A DNA stretch of 64,000 nt from Methylobacterium sp. CB376 (lineage in GTDB: Bacteria; Pseudomonadota; Alphaproteobacteria; Rhizobiales; Beijerinckiaceae). The DNA lies in contig NZ_CP121648.1 of assembly GCF_029714205.1 (NCBI RefSeq), positions 3,428,001-3,492,000 of the forward strand, written 5' to 3'. The notes under the pieces were generated by a model, which was given only the letters and a program-made list of their open reading frames with translations, was not told the origin of the DNA and ran no database searches. The position numbers and the translations under genes were made by a program. Shown here one piece after another: positions 43,701-52,988 of this stretch (position 1 is the stretch's first letter; each line of letters opens with the position of its first letter).

Positions 43701-46449
43701 GCCGAACTCTCCGGAGGGTCGCTTCCCAGCTAGCGATTCGGCGCGATCCTGCAAGGTCGCCGGGAGCGGGGCGGCCCCGCCGTGGGGGCACGGCTCGGCC
43801 GCCGCGGGCGCCGATCAGCCCGGCTCCCGCTCCTGCGCGGCCCGCTCCGGCCCTCTCTCGGGCGCGGGCCGCCCGGACGGCGCCGAGCCGCGCGCGCAGG
43901 CGCTCCGCGAGCACGCTCCAGGGCCGGCCGGCGGCCCTCGCCATCGCCGCGCGGCTCATCGCCTCCAACCGCTCCGGCGCGGCCGCCAGGGCCCGCAGGT
44001 GGTCGAGGAAGCCCGGAACGCAGCGCTCCTGCGGGACGACGACGCCGCTGACGCCCGACTCGACCGCCTCGGCCACCGCCCCGCAGGCGGCCACGATCGG
44101 CACCACGCCGTGGACCATGGCCTCCAGCACGGTGAGCGGGAGCCCCTCGTAGCGGGACGGCAGCAGGATATCGGCCCAGCGGTAGATCTCGGAGAGGCCG
44201 GCATCGTCGTAGACCGGCGGTTCGACCAGGTGCGCGTGCCGGCTGAGGGTCAGGTGGGCGTCGGTCAACACCGCCTTCCCGACCACCCGGATCTCGAAGA
44301 GCGGGTCCGGGTCGAGCGCGTCGATGATCTCGGCCAGCCGGTCGAGCCCCTTCTGGGTATCGAGGCGGCCCAGGTAGAGCAGGCGCAGGGGGCGACCGGC
44401 CGGGGCGCGCGGCGCGACGGCGCGGTGCGGATCGGGCTCCAGCGAGGGCGCGTTCGGCAGGGCCAGGATCTTGTCGCGCGGGATGCCGAGGCTCGCCATC
44501 TCGCAGGCCATCCCCTCCGAGCAGGTCAGGACGAGGTCGATCGCGTGCTCGTAGGCGAGGGCGAGCATCGGATGGCCGCAGGCGGCGCCGATGCGCGACT
44601 TGTCGAACAGGTGCAGGTAGGTCGCCGTGGTGACGCCCCGGCGCCGCAGCCCGCTGAACAATCCCATGATCTCGGCCGAGTGGCAGCTCACCACGAGTTC
44701 GAACGTGGTCAGGACATTCGCGAAGTCGCGGGCCCAGGCCTCGTCCAGGATCCTGGGCAGCTGCGTGCCCAGGAAGGAATCGCCCGCCCAGGCGGCGATG
44801 CGGCCCCCGGCGTCGACGAGGTAGATGTCGTCGAAGGCCTCGAGCGCGCGGTGCGCCCGGTAGGCGACGTCGCTCCCGAGCAGGATCAGGCTGGTGCGCA
44901 GCCCCTGGCGGCGCAACTCGCGGGCGAGGCAGAACGTGACCTTCTCGACGCCGCCGAAATCGCAATGCGGCAGCACGCAGGCGACGCGGCCCTCGCGCGC
45001 CTCGGCCACCGGCGGGAGCAGGGCGCCGTCGAACTGGGCGCGGGCGCGCGGCGCCATCGCGTCGAGCGGGCGGGAGCCGAGGAAGACCTCCTCGACCAGG
45101 TTGCTCGGACGGCCGCGCAGGCCGTGGCAGCGCAGGTGCAGGCAGAACTGGACGAAGTCCGTCACCGCCACGTCCTTCAGGGTCTCCGCCGCCATCGCCC
45201 GAGGCGGGAGGCGGATCTCCAGGGTGGCGACGCGGTAATTGGCGCCGTGGATCGGCAGTTCCGTGATCCAGGCGTCCTTCTCGTCGAGGGCGATCGCCTG
45301 CAGGAGCTTCTGCGAGACGGCGAGGAGGTGGCAGTGCGGCGAGAAGCCGTGCCCGCGCCGGACCCGGATGGTGTCGTCGTCCGAGGCCGCGAGGGTCAGC
45401 GACACGAAGTTGTGGCCGGCGAGGGCCCGCTCGATCTCCAGGCAGAGCCAGCGCGTCAGGCCCGCCCCGCGCAGCAGGGCGAGCGTCCGGCCGGTCGTCG
45501 ACAGGAGGTACTGGCCCGCCCAGACGAAGGCCGGCTCGCGGATCGCCTGCCAGATCCGCGTCTCGAAGGCCTGCTGGTCCATGCGCGGGCCGCCGCGCTG
45601 CAGGTCGCTCGCCATCTCCACGCTCGCCTCGTCGGACAGGCGCACGGCGAAGCGCGGCAGCTCGTCGTGCTCCCGCGCGACGAAGGCGTTCACCTGGAAC
45701 AGCGCCTCGTGCTTGCGGCGCAGGTATTCCCGGATCTGCGTGTCCGAGCGGGTCGAGTCGGCGAGCATGCTCTCCGCCCGCTTCCGGTAGGACAGGCCGA
45801 GATTCGGCAGGTGGCGGCCGCGGAAGCCGCGCCCCACGGCCGAGAGCCAGAAATCCCAATCCTCGTAGCCGAGCCGCATCCCCTCGTCGAAGCGCAGACC
45901 CGCCTCGATCATGCGGCGCCGGATCAGGCTGCCGGCCTCGCACAGGTTGACGACCGAGGCCGCGTAGGCGTTGAAGTCGCCGCTGTAATCGTGGAAGGCC
46001 CGGACACCGAACATCCGGATGTCCGGGTAGAACCAATCCGCCTCGGGATGAAGGAGCAGCGCCTCCTGCATCGCCGCGATGCCGTAGGGGGCGAGGAGGT
46101 TGTCGGCATCGAGGAAGTAGACGCCCTCCGCCGCCGGGAGCCGGCGGAGCGCGAAGGCGATGCCGCGGTTGCGGGCCGCGCTGAGGCCGCCATTGGCCTG
46201 CCTCACGCAGTGGATGTTGGGCCAGCGCGCGCAGAAGGCGGTCAGCGTCGTGAAGGTCTGCGGGTCGGGGCACCCGTCGTCGACCAGGACCACGTCCACG
46301 TCCGCGAACCGCGACTGGCGCGTGAGCGAGGCGACCGCCTCGCGCACCAGCCCGCTGTGCTTGAAGACCGGGACGATCACCGCCAGGCGCGGGCGCGCCG
46401 GGGAGGACGGCGCATCCGCCGGGGCGCGGGGCACGGGATCGGCGCTCAT
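43570..46449 (-). CDS. two-domain glycosyltransferase (GT2 plus GT4)
   Basis: This 959-residue protein has an N-terminal GT2 domain (about 20-260: RLAVIVPVFKHSGLVREAVASL, VVLVDDGCPDP, QANGGLSAARNRGI, YFLDADNLLAP) and a C-terminal GT4 domain (about 480-865: LPHCDFGGVEKVTFCLARELRR, LRLLYLGRLDTQKGLDRLAEII, LPSRYEGLPLTVLEAMVHGVVPI). A middle region is unassigned. Its ATG overlaps the upstream stop (ATGA). The last 90 residues are Arg/Gly/Ala-rich, unlike any GT, and run 131 bases into the CoxL-like gene; a TGA in the third minus frame at 43815 would give a normal end, so a small indel near 43830-43860 may have removed the native stop. A role in surface glycan synthesis is inferred. Confidence 0.85.
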   Translation of the reverse strand: MSADPVPRAPADAPSSPARPRLAVIVPVFKHSGLVREAVASLTRQSRFADVDVVLVDDGCPDPQTFTTLTAFCARWPNIHCVRQANGGLSAARNRGIAFALRRLPAAEGVYFLDADNLLAPYGIAAMQEALLLHPEADWFYPDIRMFGVRAFHDYSGDFNAYAASVVNLCEAGSLIRRRMIEAGLRFDEGMRLGYEDWDFWLSAVGRGFRGRHLPNLGLSYRKRAESMLADSTRSDTQIREYLRRKHEALFQVNAFVAREHDELPRFAVRLSDEASVEMASDLQRGGPRMDQQAFETRIWQAIREPAFVWAGQYLLSTTGRTLALLRGAGLTRWLCLEIERALAGHNFVSLTLAASDDDTIRVRRGHGFSPHCHLLAVSQKLLQAIALDEKDAWITELPIHGANYRVATLEIRLPPRAMAAETLKDVAVTDFVQFCLHLRCHGLRGRPSNLVEEVFLGSRPLDAMAPRARAQFDGALLPPVAEAREGRVACVLPHCDFGGVEKVTFCLARELRRQGLRTSLILLGSDVAYRAHRALEAFDDIYLVDAGGRIAAWAGDSFLGTQLPRILDEAWARDFANVLTTFELVVSCHSAEIMGLFSGLRRRGVTTATYLHLFDKSRIGAACGHPMLALAYEHAIDLVLTCSEGMACEMASLGIPRDKILALPNAPSLEPDPHRAVAPRAPAGRPLRLLYLGRLDTQKGLDRLAEIIDALDPDPLFEIRVVGKAVLTDAHLTLSRHAHLVEPPVYDDAGLSEIYRWADILLPSRYEGLPLTVLEAMVHGVVPIVAACGAVAEAVESGVSGVVVPQERCVPGFLDHLRALAAAPERLEAMSRAAMARAAGRPWSVLAERLRARLGAVRAARARERAGAGRAGAGAGLIGARGGRAVPPRRGRPAPGDLAGSRRIASWEATLRRVRHECPSRRARLCGPPAVRHRSAGAAGRGSRAGAGAGALHGRPRP

Positions 46450-48082
46450 GCCCGGCGCGTCCCGCGGACCACCGCGAGGTGGAGGAAGTGCGCCAGGGCG
46501 TGCCGCGTCCCGGCGCCGGCCCGGCGCGTCCCCAGGTAGATGTCGAAGCAGTCGCCGAGCGGGCCGGGCGCCTCGAACAGGACCTGCCCGGTCTCGCGCG
46601 CCCGGAGCCGCAGCCAGGCCGCGCGCCCGTCGAATCCCTCGCGCGCGGCCAGCGCGTCGCCCGGGCGCGGGCTGCCGTGCCGCAGCCAGCGCCGCGGAGC
46701 GGCGCCGCGGGGGCCGGCCTCGGGCCTACCGGAAGCCCGGAGGGGGCCGCGAACAGGCCGAACTCCGTCGGGTCGGCCTCGTCGTGGGCGAGCGCGACAT
46801 CCGCCAGCACGGCCCGCACGCCTTCGATCCGCACGTGGCGGATGACGGCGACGTGCGGCGCCTCGTCGGCCGGGTGCAGGAACAGGCCCGACCCGACGCC
46901 CATGTATCGCAGCAGTTCGGGCCGCGGCTCCGGCAGCCCGCCGCCAAAGGCCGCGCGCTCGAGCAGTTCGTCGATCCGCACGTGGCTCGGCGCCTCCGGC
47001 GCCGCCTCCCCGTCCGCCGGCCGGCCCCAGCCGCGGGAGGGCAGCCGCAGGCCCGGCACGCCCGCGTAGATGCGCAGCGCCAGGGGGCGCTGCCCCACCG
47101 CGCCGTCCGAGGTCACGGCCCGCAGGCGCGGATCCGCCGTCTCCTCGCCCAGGCTGAGGGCGAGGCGGGGCGCGGTGCCGCGCTCCCAGAGGAGCTCGAC
47201 CTCGACCGGCTCGTCCAGGGGGCGCGCCGTCACGGGGCAGTCGAAGCGGTTCCAGCCGGGATCGAGGGTGGCGGCCGCAACGGTCCAGGTCCCCAGCAGG
47301 TCCCGCGAATGCGCGGCGCGCAGGCGGATCGCCACGCTCGCGCGCGTCTGGCGGTCCGCCGCGGCGAGGTGGAGTTCGAAAGCGTGCACGGCGCGGAACT
47401 CGCGCTTGGAATTCTGGCTGAGCCCGGTGACCTGCGGCAGCTCGGCCGGGCACAGGACGGCGTCTCCCGGAGGCAGGAACAGGCCGAGGCGGGGCTGCGG
47501 CGGCACGGCCTGATCGACGATGCGCTGCGCCGCGTGGAGCGCCTCGACATGCTCCGTGACGATCTGCTGGAGCCGCCCGATCTCCAGCTGCCCGGCGCCG
47601 AGATCGGCGAGGAAGCGCTCCGACAGCCCCAGCGCGCGGTCGAGCTGCCACGCCGCCACCCCGTCCGGTCCCGCGGCGGAGAGGTCGAACACCGCGTCCG
47701 CGCCGGGGACCTGCGGGGCGATCTGCCTCAGCCGGGCCACGGCCTTCGGAAACCTCTCGACGAAGTCGCGGTCCAGGATCGCGCCGAGGATCGGTCGGGC
47801 GAGGAGCGCGTCGTCCGGCCGCCCCGCGGCGTCGGAGATCTCGAAGCCCCTCAGGGCATCGATCTGCTTCTCCGACAAGGCCACGCAATGGGCGGCCGCG
47901 GCGGCCGCCGGCAGGTGCTGGCGCAGGCGGTCGAGAACCACGAAGGCGTGGCGGGGCGGCCAAGTCGCGGCCGGGGCGGCATCGCCCGGGTCCGGGACGA
48001 CGAGGCCCGCTTGTCTATCGCTCGGCATCTGGGGAAGTCCGACCGGCTGGGATCCGATGGGGGGTGATGGGGCCGCGGCCAT
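46446..48082 (-). pseudogene. glycan-locus protein of unknown function interrupted by a frameshift
   Basis: Two frames each hold a sensible part of one protein. The first, from ATG 48082 (AAGGTAAG upstream; 48097 is an alternative), runs for about 450 residues (LRGFEISDAAGRPDDALLARPILGAILDRDFVERFP ... EADPTEFGLFAAPSGLPV). Near 46710-46735, at a CCCCC run, meaning switches to another frame that ends LRARETGQVLFEAPGPLGDCFDIYLGTRR and stops at 46446, overlapping the glycosyltransferase ATG in ATGA. That overlap shows the second frame is the true C-terminus. The middle has beta-sandwich-like features (LAADRQTRASVAIRLRAAHS). I recognise no characterised family; DUF6212 is a tentative guess. A recent indel or a sequence error is likely. 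Confidence 0.7.
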
Positions 48083-48354
48083 CTTACCTTGGGTCATCTA
48101 GCCCGTGCCGAAGCCTCCGCCAAGGCGTCGGCTCCCGATGACGGCTTCGGCGCACGATCCCGCGGCGGCGGCCGCGCCTTCCCGGCGACCGGGCCGCGAC
48201 GTGGCGCACGCGCGGGTTTGACCCCATCATTCCCTAGAGTAAGGTGGGGCGGGTCGTTCGGCGCGTTCGGCGGCACGCGCGGGGAGGCGGCCTCGCGCCC
48301 ACCCCCGCCGGACGAATGCGGGCTCCCGCGCGCTCACCAGCCTGAGAGGGCGTA

Positions 48355-48984
48355 ATGTACAGAAGATACGTCTCTCTTGGTCAGAATTGTGAGGTAGCCT
48401 TCCAGTTCCGGAGGATCTTCGGCACCGACAGTTCAAGTTTCTTCTCCTGGAACGTCACGAGTTTCGAAGCCGCAATCCGGCTCATCGACGATGATTTCGA
48501 GGGGATCTTGGAGGAGTGCAACCTCGAACGGCACGCCGACGGCCGCATGGTGCGGGACAAGGGCTATGATTACTTGTTCCACTCGCCATTCGCGACCCCG
48601 GAGCCGCGCGACGATCCCGATTTCGCGGCGACGTTGACGCGCTGGCGGGAACGCACGCTGCACCTGGTCGCGAAATTTCGCGAGGCGTACCGCGCTCCGT
48701 GGCGGACCGCCTACTTCTACGTGACGGACCAGGCGGCGTGCCGCTCCCGGGCGGTCCGGCTGCGCGACGCGCTTCGCGCCAGGCATGAGGCGGACAACTT
48801 CGTCCTGGTGCTGCTGCAGGACGAGGGGATGCGGGAGGAGCCGTGGGGCGAACCCTGCCTGGCGAACCATTATCTAAAGCGCCTTGCGCCCTGGCACGAT
48901 GCCAGCGACGGCCACGTGTCGTCCTATGACCGCGTCTTCCGCGCCCACCCGTTCGACGGCGCCGTCGCCTACGCGGGCTACTGA
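48355..48984 (+). CDS. DUF1796 putative papain-like cysteine peptidase
   Basis: This 209-residue cytoplasmic protein starts at an ATG after GAGAGGG. It opens YRRYVSLGQNCEVAFQFRRIFG, the SLGxxC signature of DUF1796 (Cys12), with SSSFFSWNVTSFEAAIRLIDDDFEGIL and YDYLFHSPF following; the Asp/His later in the chain (KRLAPWHDASDG) fit a papain-like triad. Members are common in capsule and glycan clusters, where their substrate is not known. The base composition is somewhat lower in G+C than the flanking housekeeping genes. It diverges from the frameshifted glycan gene and lies 233 bases before a glycosyltransferase-like gene. Confidence 0.82.
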   Translation: MYRRYVSLGQNCEVAFQFRRIFGTDSSSFFSWNVTSFEAAIRLIDDDFEGILEECNLERHADGRMVRDKGYDYLFHSPFATPEPRDDPDFAATLTRWRERTLHLVAKFREAYRAPWRTAYFYVTDQAACRSRAVRLRDALRARHEADNFVLVLLQDEGMREEPWGEPCLANHYLKRLAPWHDASDGHVSSYDRVFRAHPFDGAVAYAGY

Positions 48985-49217
48985 TCCACCGCGACTCGGA
49001 AGGGATCGACCCCGGGCGGGCCGCGCTCCCGGGAACCTCGGCCCCGGTGGGCCGCGGCGGCCGGACTGGCCTGGACGAGGCCTTCGTCACACGGTGCTCC
49101 GGACCGCGGTCGCGGTTGCGCGCCTTCGGCGCTTCCGCGATCGCCCGCAACAGGCCATCTGTTCACCGCGCGAACGGCATCGTCTCCGCCGCAACAGACA
49201 TCCCGAGGACCGATCTC

Positions 49218-50066
49218 ATGAGATGCGACATCGTCGTCGTGCTGTACGAAGCAGAGCTCGCCCTGGCCCTCCTGCAGGCAGAATCGATCGCAAAATTCAT
49301 CGATCCGGCCTCGGTGGACAGGATCATATACTGCATCAACGACGAGGATCCGCGAACCACCAGCGATTTTATTTATAGCAAAATATATCCATTGCTCGAA
49401 AAGGTCGGGATACGGACTTGCATGCTTTTCAGAGAGCACTTTACACTTAAGACGGGCAATGGATATTGCCTGCAACAGATTCAGAAGCTTGAAACAGCGT
49501 TTAGAGTGCAGACTGATTTTTATGTGGCGATCGACACGAAAAACTTCCTTGTCAAAAATTTCAGCCTGTCGGATTTGTTCGTCGGCTCTTATCCGGCGAC
49601 ATTCCTCGAATCCTACGAGGAAAACGACTTCAGACGATACATGAAAAGCATGTACCTCGCCTACTGGTCTGTCCCGGATCCGCACACCGATATTCATCTG
49701 CCGGCCATGGCGACACCGTTCGTTTTCGAAGCGGACCTCGTGCGCGGCATGATCGCCGAGATCGAGAGGCGGGAGCGGACCTCCTTCGGACCGTTCTTTG
49801 AGAGGAATTTCGGCGCGAGCGGCGGCTACTCCGAATTTCTCTTGTACTCAGCCTACTTGTACAGCCAGCGGCAGCGCGCGGGCCGATCCCGGAGCTTCTC
49901 GCTCACGAGTTGGGGCGACACCCCCGTCGCTCCCGAAGAGATTCACGTCCTCGTCGACACGGCGAGGAACAATCCGGACTGGAAGATGTGCGGCATCCAC
50001 AAGGCCCGCCTCGGGCCGGATCCGCAGCGGACCCTGGATGAGATCCGAGCAGCGATCGGCCTCTGA
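49218..50066 (+). CDS. glycosyltransferase-like protein (DUF6492-like)
   Basis: This 282-residue protein starts at ATG 49218 with GAGGA upstream. The opening RCDIVVVLYEAELALALLQAESIAKFI is a Rossmann-like GT-A start. RIIYCINDEDP and DFYVAIDTKNFLVKN look like the nucleotide-sugar and D-x-D (here DTK) regions. The pattern PATFLESYEENDFRRYMKSMYLAYW, HLPAMATPFVF and GGYSEFLLYSAYLY resembles the DUF6492 group of predicted glycosyltransferases; that match is tentative. Bases 49350-49560 are strikingly A+T-rich (ATTTTATTTATAGCAAAATA), unlike the genome, which suggests horizontal acquisition. The stop codon TGA lies inside the stem of an interspersed repeat. Confidence 0.75.
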   Translation: MRCDIVVVLYEAELALALLQAESIAKFIDPASVDRIIYCINDEDPRTTSDFIYSKIYPLLEKVGIRTCMLFREHFTLKTGNGYCLQQIQKLETAFRVQTDFYVAIDTKNFLVKNFSLSDLFVGSYPATFLESYEENDFRRYMKSMYLAYWSVPDPHTDIHLPAMATPFVFEADLVRGMIAEIERRERTSFGPFFERNFGASGGYSEFLLYSAYLYSQRQRAGRSRSFSLTSWGDTPVAPEEIHVLVDTARNNPDWKMCGIHKARLGPDPQRTLDEIRAAIGL

Positions 50067-50195
50067 TCCGGGATCCGCTCGATCAAAGCGGATCCCGGAT
50101 CACAAGCCTGCGCGGCGCCTGAGCGCGGCGCCTGAGCGAAGCCGACATCCGCATGGCCGATATGGGAGATGGCGAAGCCATCAATCGGATGTCGG
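50064..50195. repeat. composite interspersed repeat, Q-linker-P order
   Basis: Hairpin Q (GATCCGGGATCCGCT/AGCGGATCCCGGATC, 50065-50101) is followed by the linker on the minus strand (two copies of GCGGCGCCTGAGC) and hairpin P (CCGACATCCG/CGGATGTCGG, 50142-50195). Read as reverse complement it aligns to 60612-60742 without gaps over 131 bases with about 11 mismatches. It supplies the stop codon of the preceding gene. Confidence 0.9.
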
Positions 50196-50279
50196 ATGTC
50201 GCGCTGCGCGTCGTGGGCAGGGCGGACGCGGTCGGCCCGCCCGCCGCGGCAGCGCGGCGCGGACGGCCGCAGGCCGGCA

Positions 50280-51725
50280 TCATTGCAACGGCGCCGAGGA
50301 GACGAGCCGCCCCTGATCGTTGCACCACATTCTCAGCGATCCGTCGTCCGAGCGTTTCACCATCGCGCAATAGCCGTCCTGGATGTCGCTGGGCGTCGGG
50401 GACCTGTCCGACACGAGGGGCCGCTGCCGGACGGGCCCGTCGGAGATGACGCCGCCGACCGCCAGGAGCGAGCCATCCTGCTGCCCCACGACCGAGACCC
50501 GCCGAAGGTCGGAGACCACGTTCTCGCCACGGACGCTGCCGGCGGCGAACAGGGTGTCTCGGATCTCGACGAAGAGCGGACCGGGATCCATGAACTTCAG
50601 GTTGTAGGAAATCTGGCTCTGTGCATCGAGTTTGTGCGGCTTCGAGGCGAACCTGACATTCTGAAGCGTCAAAGCCGTGCCGCGACCGCTGACTTCGATG
50701 TCCGCGTGGAGGCCGCGAGCGGAGCGGGAGTTGCCGCCGAAGGCGGTGCCACCACTCAGGAGCACGCGTCGCCCGAGCGACGTGCTGTCGGCGGTGAACT
50801 GCATGCCTCCTTTGGCATTGTAGTCGATGCTCCCACCAACGACTTTGAGATCGGTCGAGTAGGCGACGATGCCGTAGCCCCCGGTCGAGGCGTAGATATT
50901 CGGATTGAGGAGGAACATCTGCCCGTCGCCCGAGGACCGCATGTTCCCGGCCGCATTCGTAGCCCAATCGCAATCGAGAAAGCGCCAATCAACCGTCGAA
51001 TTTGTATCGGTTCCCCATCCTCCATTGTTCGAAAACGTCGAACGACTGGCTTCGAGAAAGCCCTGGAACGGTCCGGAAGCGATGCCCGAACCTGGCAGGT
51101 TGTAGAACACCATGTCGTCAAGTCGAAGCCAGGGCGTGAAAACACCGGCCTGACTTCGGACCAGCTCAAGGCCGTGGGCCGAAGCAGGCCCGCTATGGCC
51201 ATCTTGGCTGGTCAGTCGAAAATGAGACAGGCTCACGTTGCCCTGCGGGAATCCGTACTTGTTGGAGAAATCGACGCCCTTGGCGTCGAATGTGAGGAGC
51301 GCCTTGCCGGATTTCGCCTTCAGGTAGAGGGTCGTGGAATGCGATCCCGCGCCTCGGACGTCGATCTGGCCCGATATCGTGAGCGGAGCCGTCAAGCAGT
51401 TGCCCGTCGGGAGCAGCAGGCGCTTGCCCGCTCCCTGCGCCGCCGACGTCTGCGCGGCGTCGATCGCCGCCTGCAGGGCCGCGGTATCGTCCGTGCCCGA
51501 CCGGTTGCCGGCATCGTAGTCGCACTTCGCGCCGTAGTCCTTGGCATTGATCTCGTCGGCGAATCGATCCCTCAGCTGTCGCCGCGCGAGCGCTCCGGCG
51601 GGCTGGACGGATTTCTCCGACACGTCATCCGGCCCGCTCGACAGGAGGGGCGGGAGTCCCTGCTGTTCAGCGAGAACCTGGGAGCACGAGAGCAGGAGGG
51701 ATGCGAGGGTTGCTATTCTCAGCAT
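50280..51725 (-). CDS. exported right-handed beta-helix (pectate-lyase-3-like) protein
   Basis: This 481-residue protein starts at ATG 51725, which opens a signal peptide (LRIATLASLLLSCSQVLAEQ, to residue 21). The segment INAKDYGAKCDYDAGNRSGTDDTAALQAAIDAA (about 70-100) is the classic opening of pectate-lyase-3/tail-spike beta-helices. Helical-coil repeats of Asn, Gly and hydrophobics follow (FSNNGGWGTDTNSTVDWRFLDCDW, GGYGIVAYSTDLKVVGGSIDYNAKGGM, LTLQNVRFAS). The last 80 residues look like a separate cap. No catalytic residues can be named. Such proteins bind, cleave or modify polysaccharides at the surface, which suits the glycan neighbours. Confidence 0.85.
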   Translation of the reverse strand: MLRIATLASLLLSCSQVLAEQQGLPPLLSSGPDDVSEKSVQPAGALARRQLRDRFADEINAKDYGAKCDYDAGNRSGTDDTAALQAAIDAAQTSAAQGAGKRLLLPTGNCLTAPLTISGQIDVRGAGSHSTTLYLKAKSGKALLTFDAKGVDFSNKYGFPQGNVSLSHFRLTSQDGHSGPASAHGLELVRSQAGVFTPWLRLDDMVFYNLPGSGIASGPFQGFLEASRSTFSNNGGWGTDTNSTVDWRFLDCDWATNAAGNMRSSGDGQMFLLNPNIYASTGGYGIVAYSTDLKVVGGSIDYNAKGGMQFTADSTSLGRRVLLSGGTAFGGNSRSARGLHADIEVSGRGTALTLQNVRFASKPHKLDAQSQISYNLKFMDPGPLFVEIRDTLFAAGSVRGENVVSDLRRVSVVGQQDGSLLAVGGVISDGPVRQRPLVSDRSPTPSDIQDGYCAMVKRSDDGSLRMWCNDQGRLVSSAPLQ

Positions 51726-52118
51726 GTGTGGGGATTCCGCCGGTTCAGCGATGGAAGGGTGGAGCGCGCTCCAGGTCAGCAGGAAAGTTCCGTGACGGAG
51801 GCGCGCCGAGTCCCGAGCGCTTCCGCGCCGCGCGGGCGCGGCGCTGACGGCATCCGCGCGCGCCGCCCGTCCGCCACGACTGCGTCGCACCCGTCGGCGA
51901 CCGGCTCGCGCCGACAGCTCCCCCGCTCGCCGCATCGCCCCCGGCGCGGCCAGGTCGGCGTGCGGCCCCGATGGCGATACGAGCGGCCGCGGGACCGGGC
52001 TCCTGCGCGCGGGTGCCGAACCGGCCTCGCGGAGCGAGCCCGACACGACGCGCCCCCCGCCGGGTCGAGAGGCCGAGGCCCCGGCAAATCCCCTCAGGAC
52101 ATCCAGTCCGACAGCCCC
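51726..52118. other. intergenic region between two minus-strand glycan genes
   Basis: This 393-base, G+C-rich stretch has open frames that are only Arg/Ala/Ser-rich composition effects. No promoter, hairpin or gene remnant is convincing. It should hold the promoter of the beta-helix gene. Confidence 0.35.
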
Positions 52119-52988
52119 CTACAGCGCGCCCAAGCGCGCATAGGCATCATAGACGCGAAAGTAAGTCTCGATGAGCCCTTGCCAATCGTAGTTCCGTGGT
52201 GTCGCGGTCTCCCCGATCGTTTCAGGTTCGAGCGAGATCTCGCGGCCGCGGATCGTGTCACTTTCCTGAATCGAGCCGCCATATCTCTGAAAAAAGCCGG
52301 ACATGACGGGAATTTGAATGCTGTCGAGTGTGTACGGAAACGTACCTACCCGATCGGAGCTTGGATTATTCAGGCCGGCGGCCCGCATCATTCGCCTTAG
52401 AAGCTCGAACAGGACCTCGTCACGAGGGTGATTTGGCGTAAAGAACAACTTCTGCTCGCGAAAACGCTCCGCGATGAAGTCGCTCATTTTGATGTCCAGG
52501 CCCTCCTCCCGGCTCTCAAGCTCGGCCAGCGAGGCCCCGGCCGGGTCACCCGCGAAGAGCGGGCCATCGGGACTGGTGATATCGGCCACGATGGCCTGCA
52601 CCGGTCGCCCGTTCTGCCAGCCCTCGCGAATAATCGGCAGATGATAATCGCTGAGCGGACCCGTGATCTTGCCGCGCGACGTGTATATATAGCCAATCGT
52701 CGGAAAATAACCTTCAAAATAGACGTTAGGCCAAGAAAAACAGCGCTCGCGCATCACCGCTTTCAATCTGCTGGTCCGCAAGAACGCGACGCCGTAATCT
52801 TCGGCAATTCTCTGGCAGAAAAGTATGTCGCAACGATTGGCCTGCGTTAAAACACGGTCTTCATCCTGTTCCGTATATAGCCAAACCGGTGAAAATTCCA
52901 CAAATTCAAAATCCGCCCCCAAATGTCGCGACAGGGCGTCCAATGTTTGCGCCTGGCAATTTCCAAGAAAACCAATTCGCGCCGCCAT
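52119..52988 (-). CDS. WcbI-family polysaccharide biosynthesis protein (putative acyltransferase)
   Basis: This 289-residue protein has the sequence IGFLGNCQAQTLDALSRHL at the N-terminus; the GNCQAQ motif (residues 9-14) is the hallmark of the WcbI fold, an SGNH-like fold that binds CoA and is proposed to acetylate capsular polysaccharide. Further WcbI-like blocks are RCDILFCQRIAEDYG, YFPTIGYIY, DYHLPIIREGWQNG, FFTPNHPRDEVLFELLRRMM and a C-terminal YPYTLDS-type segment (FPYTLDSIQIPVM). Its base composition is lower in G+C than the housekeeping genes. There is no membrane segment. It fits decoration of an exported glycan with other genes of the region. Confidence 0.85.
   Translation of the reverse strand: MAARIGFLGNCQAQTLDALSRHLGADFEFVEFSPVWLYTEQDEDRVLTQANRCDILFCQRIAEDYGVAFLRTSRLKAVMRERCFSWPNVYFEGYFPTIGYIYTSRGKITGPLSDYHLPIIREGWQNGRPVQAIVADITSPDGPLFAGDPAGASLAELESREEGLDIKMSDFIAERFREQKLFFTPNHPRDEVLFELLRRMMRAAGLNNPSSDRVGTFPYTLDSIQIPVMSGFFQRYGGSIQESDTIRGREISLEPETIGETATPRNYDWQGLIETYFRVYDAYARLGAL

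Noticed and set aside
41409..43733. Long plus-strand open frames antisense to genes (for example 774 codons here, and 575 codons at 2434-4161)
   Set aside because: They are His/Arg/Gly/Gln-rich mirror frames of high-G+C genes (CoxL-like, glgP) with no motif.
43730..48097. A single 1455-codon minus-strand open frame spanning two genes
   Set aside because: Only its first third reads like a protein; from about 46735 on it is an Arg/Pro/Gly-rich shadow of the real glycosyltransferase frame.
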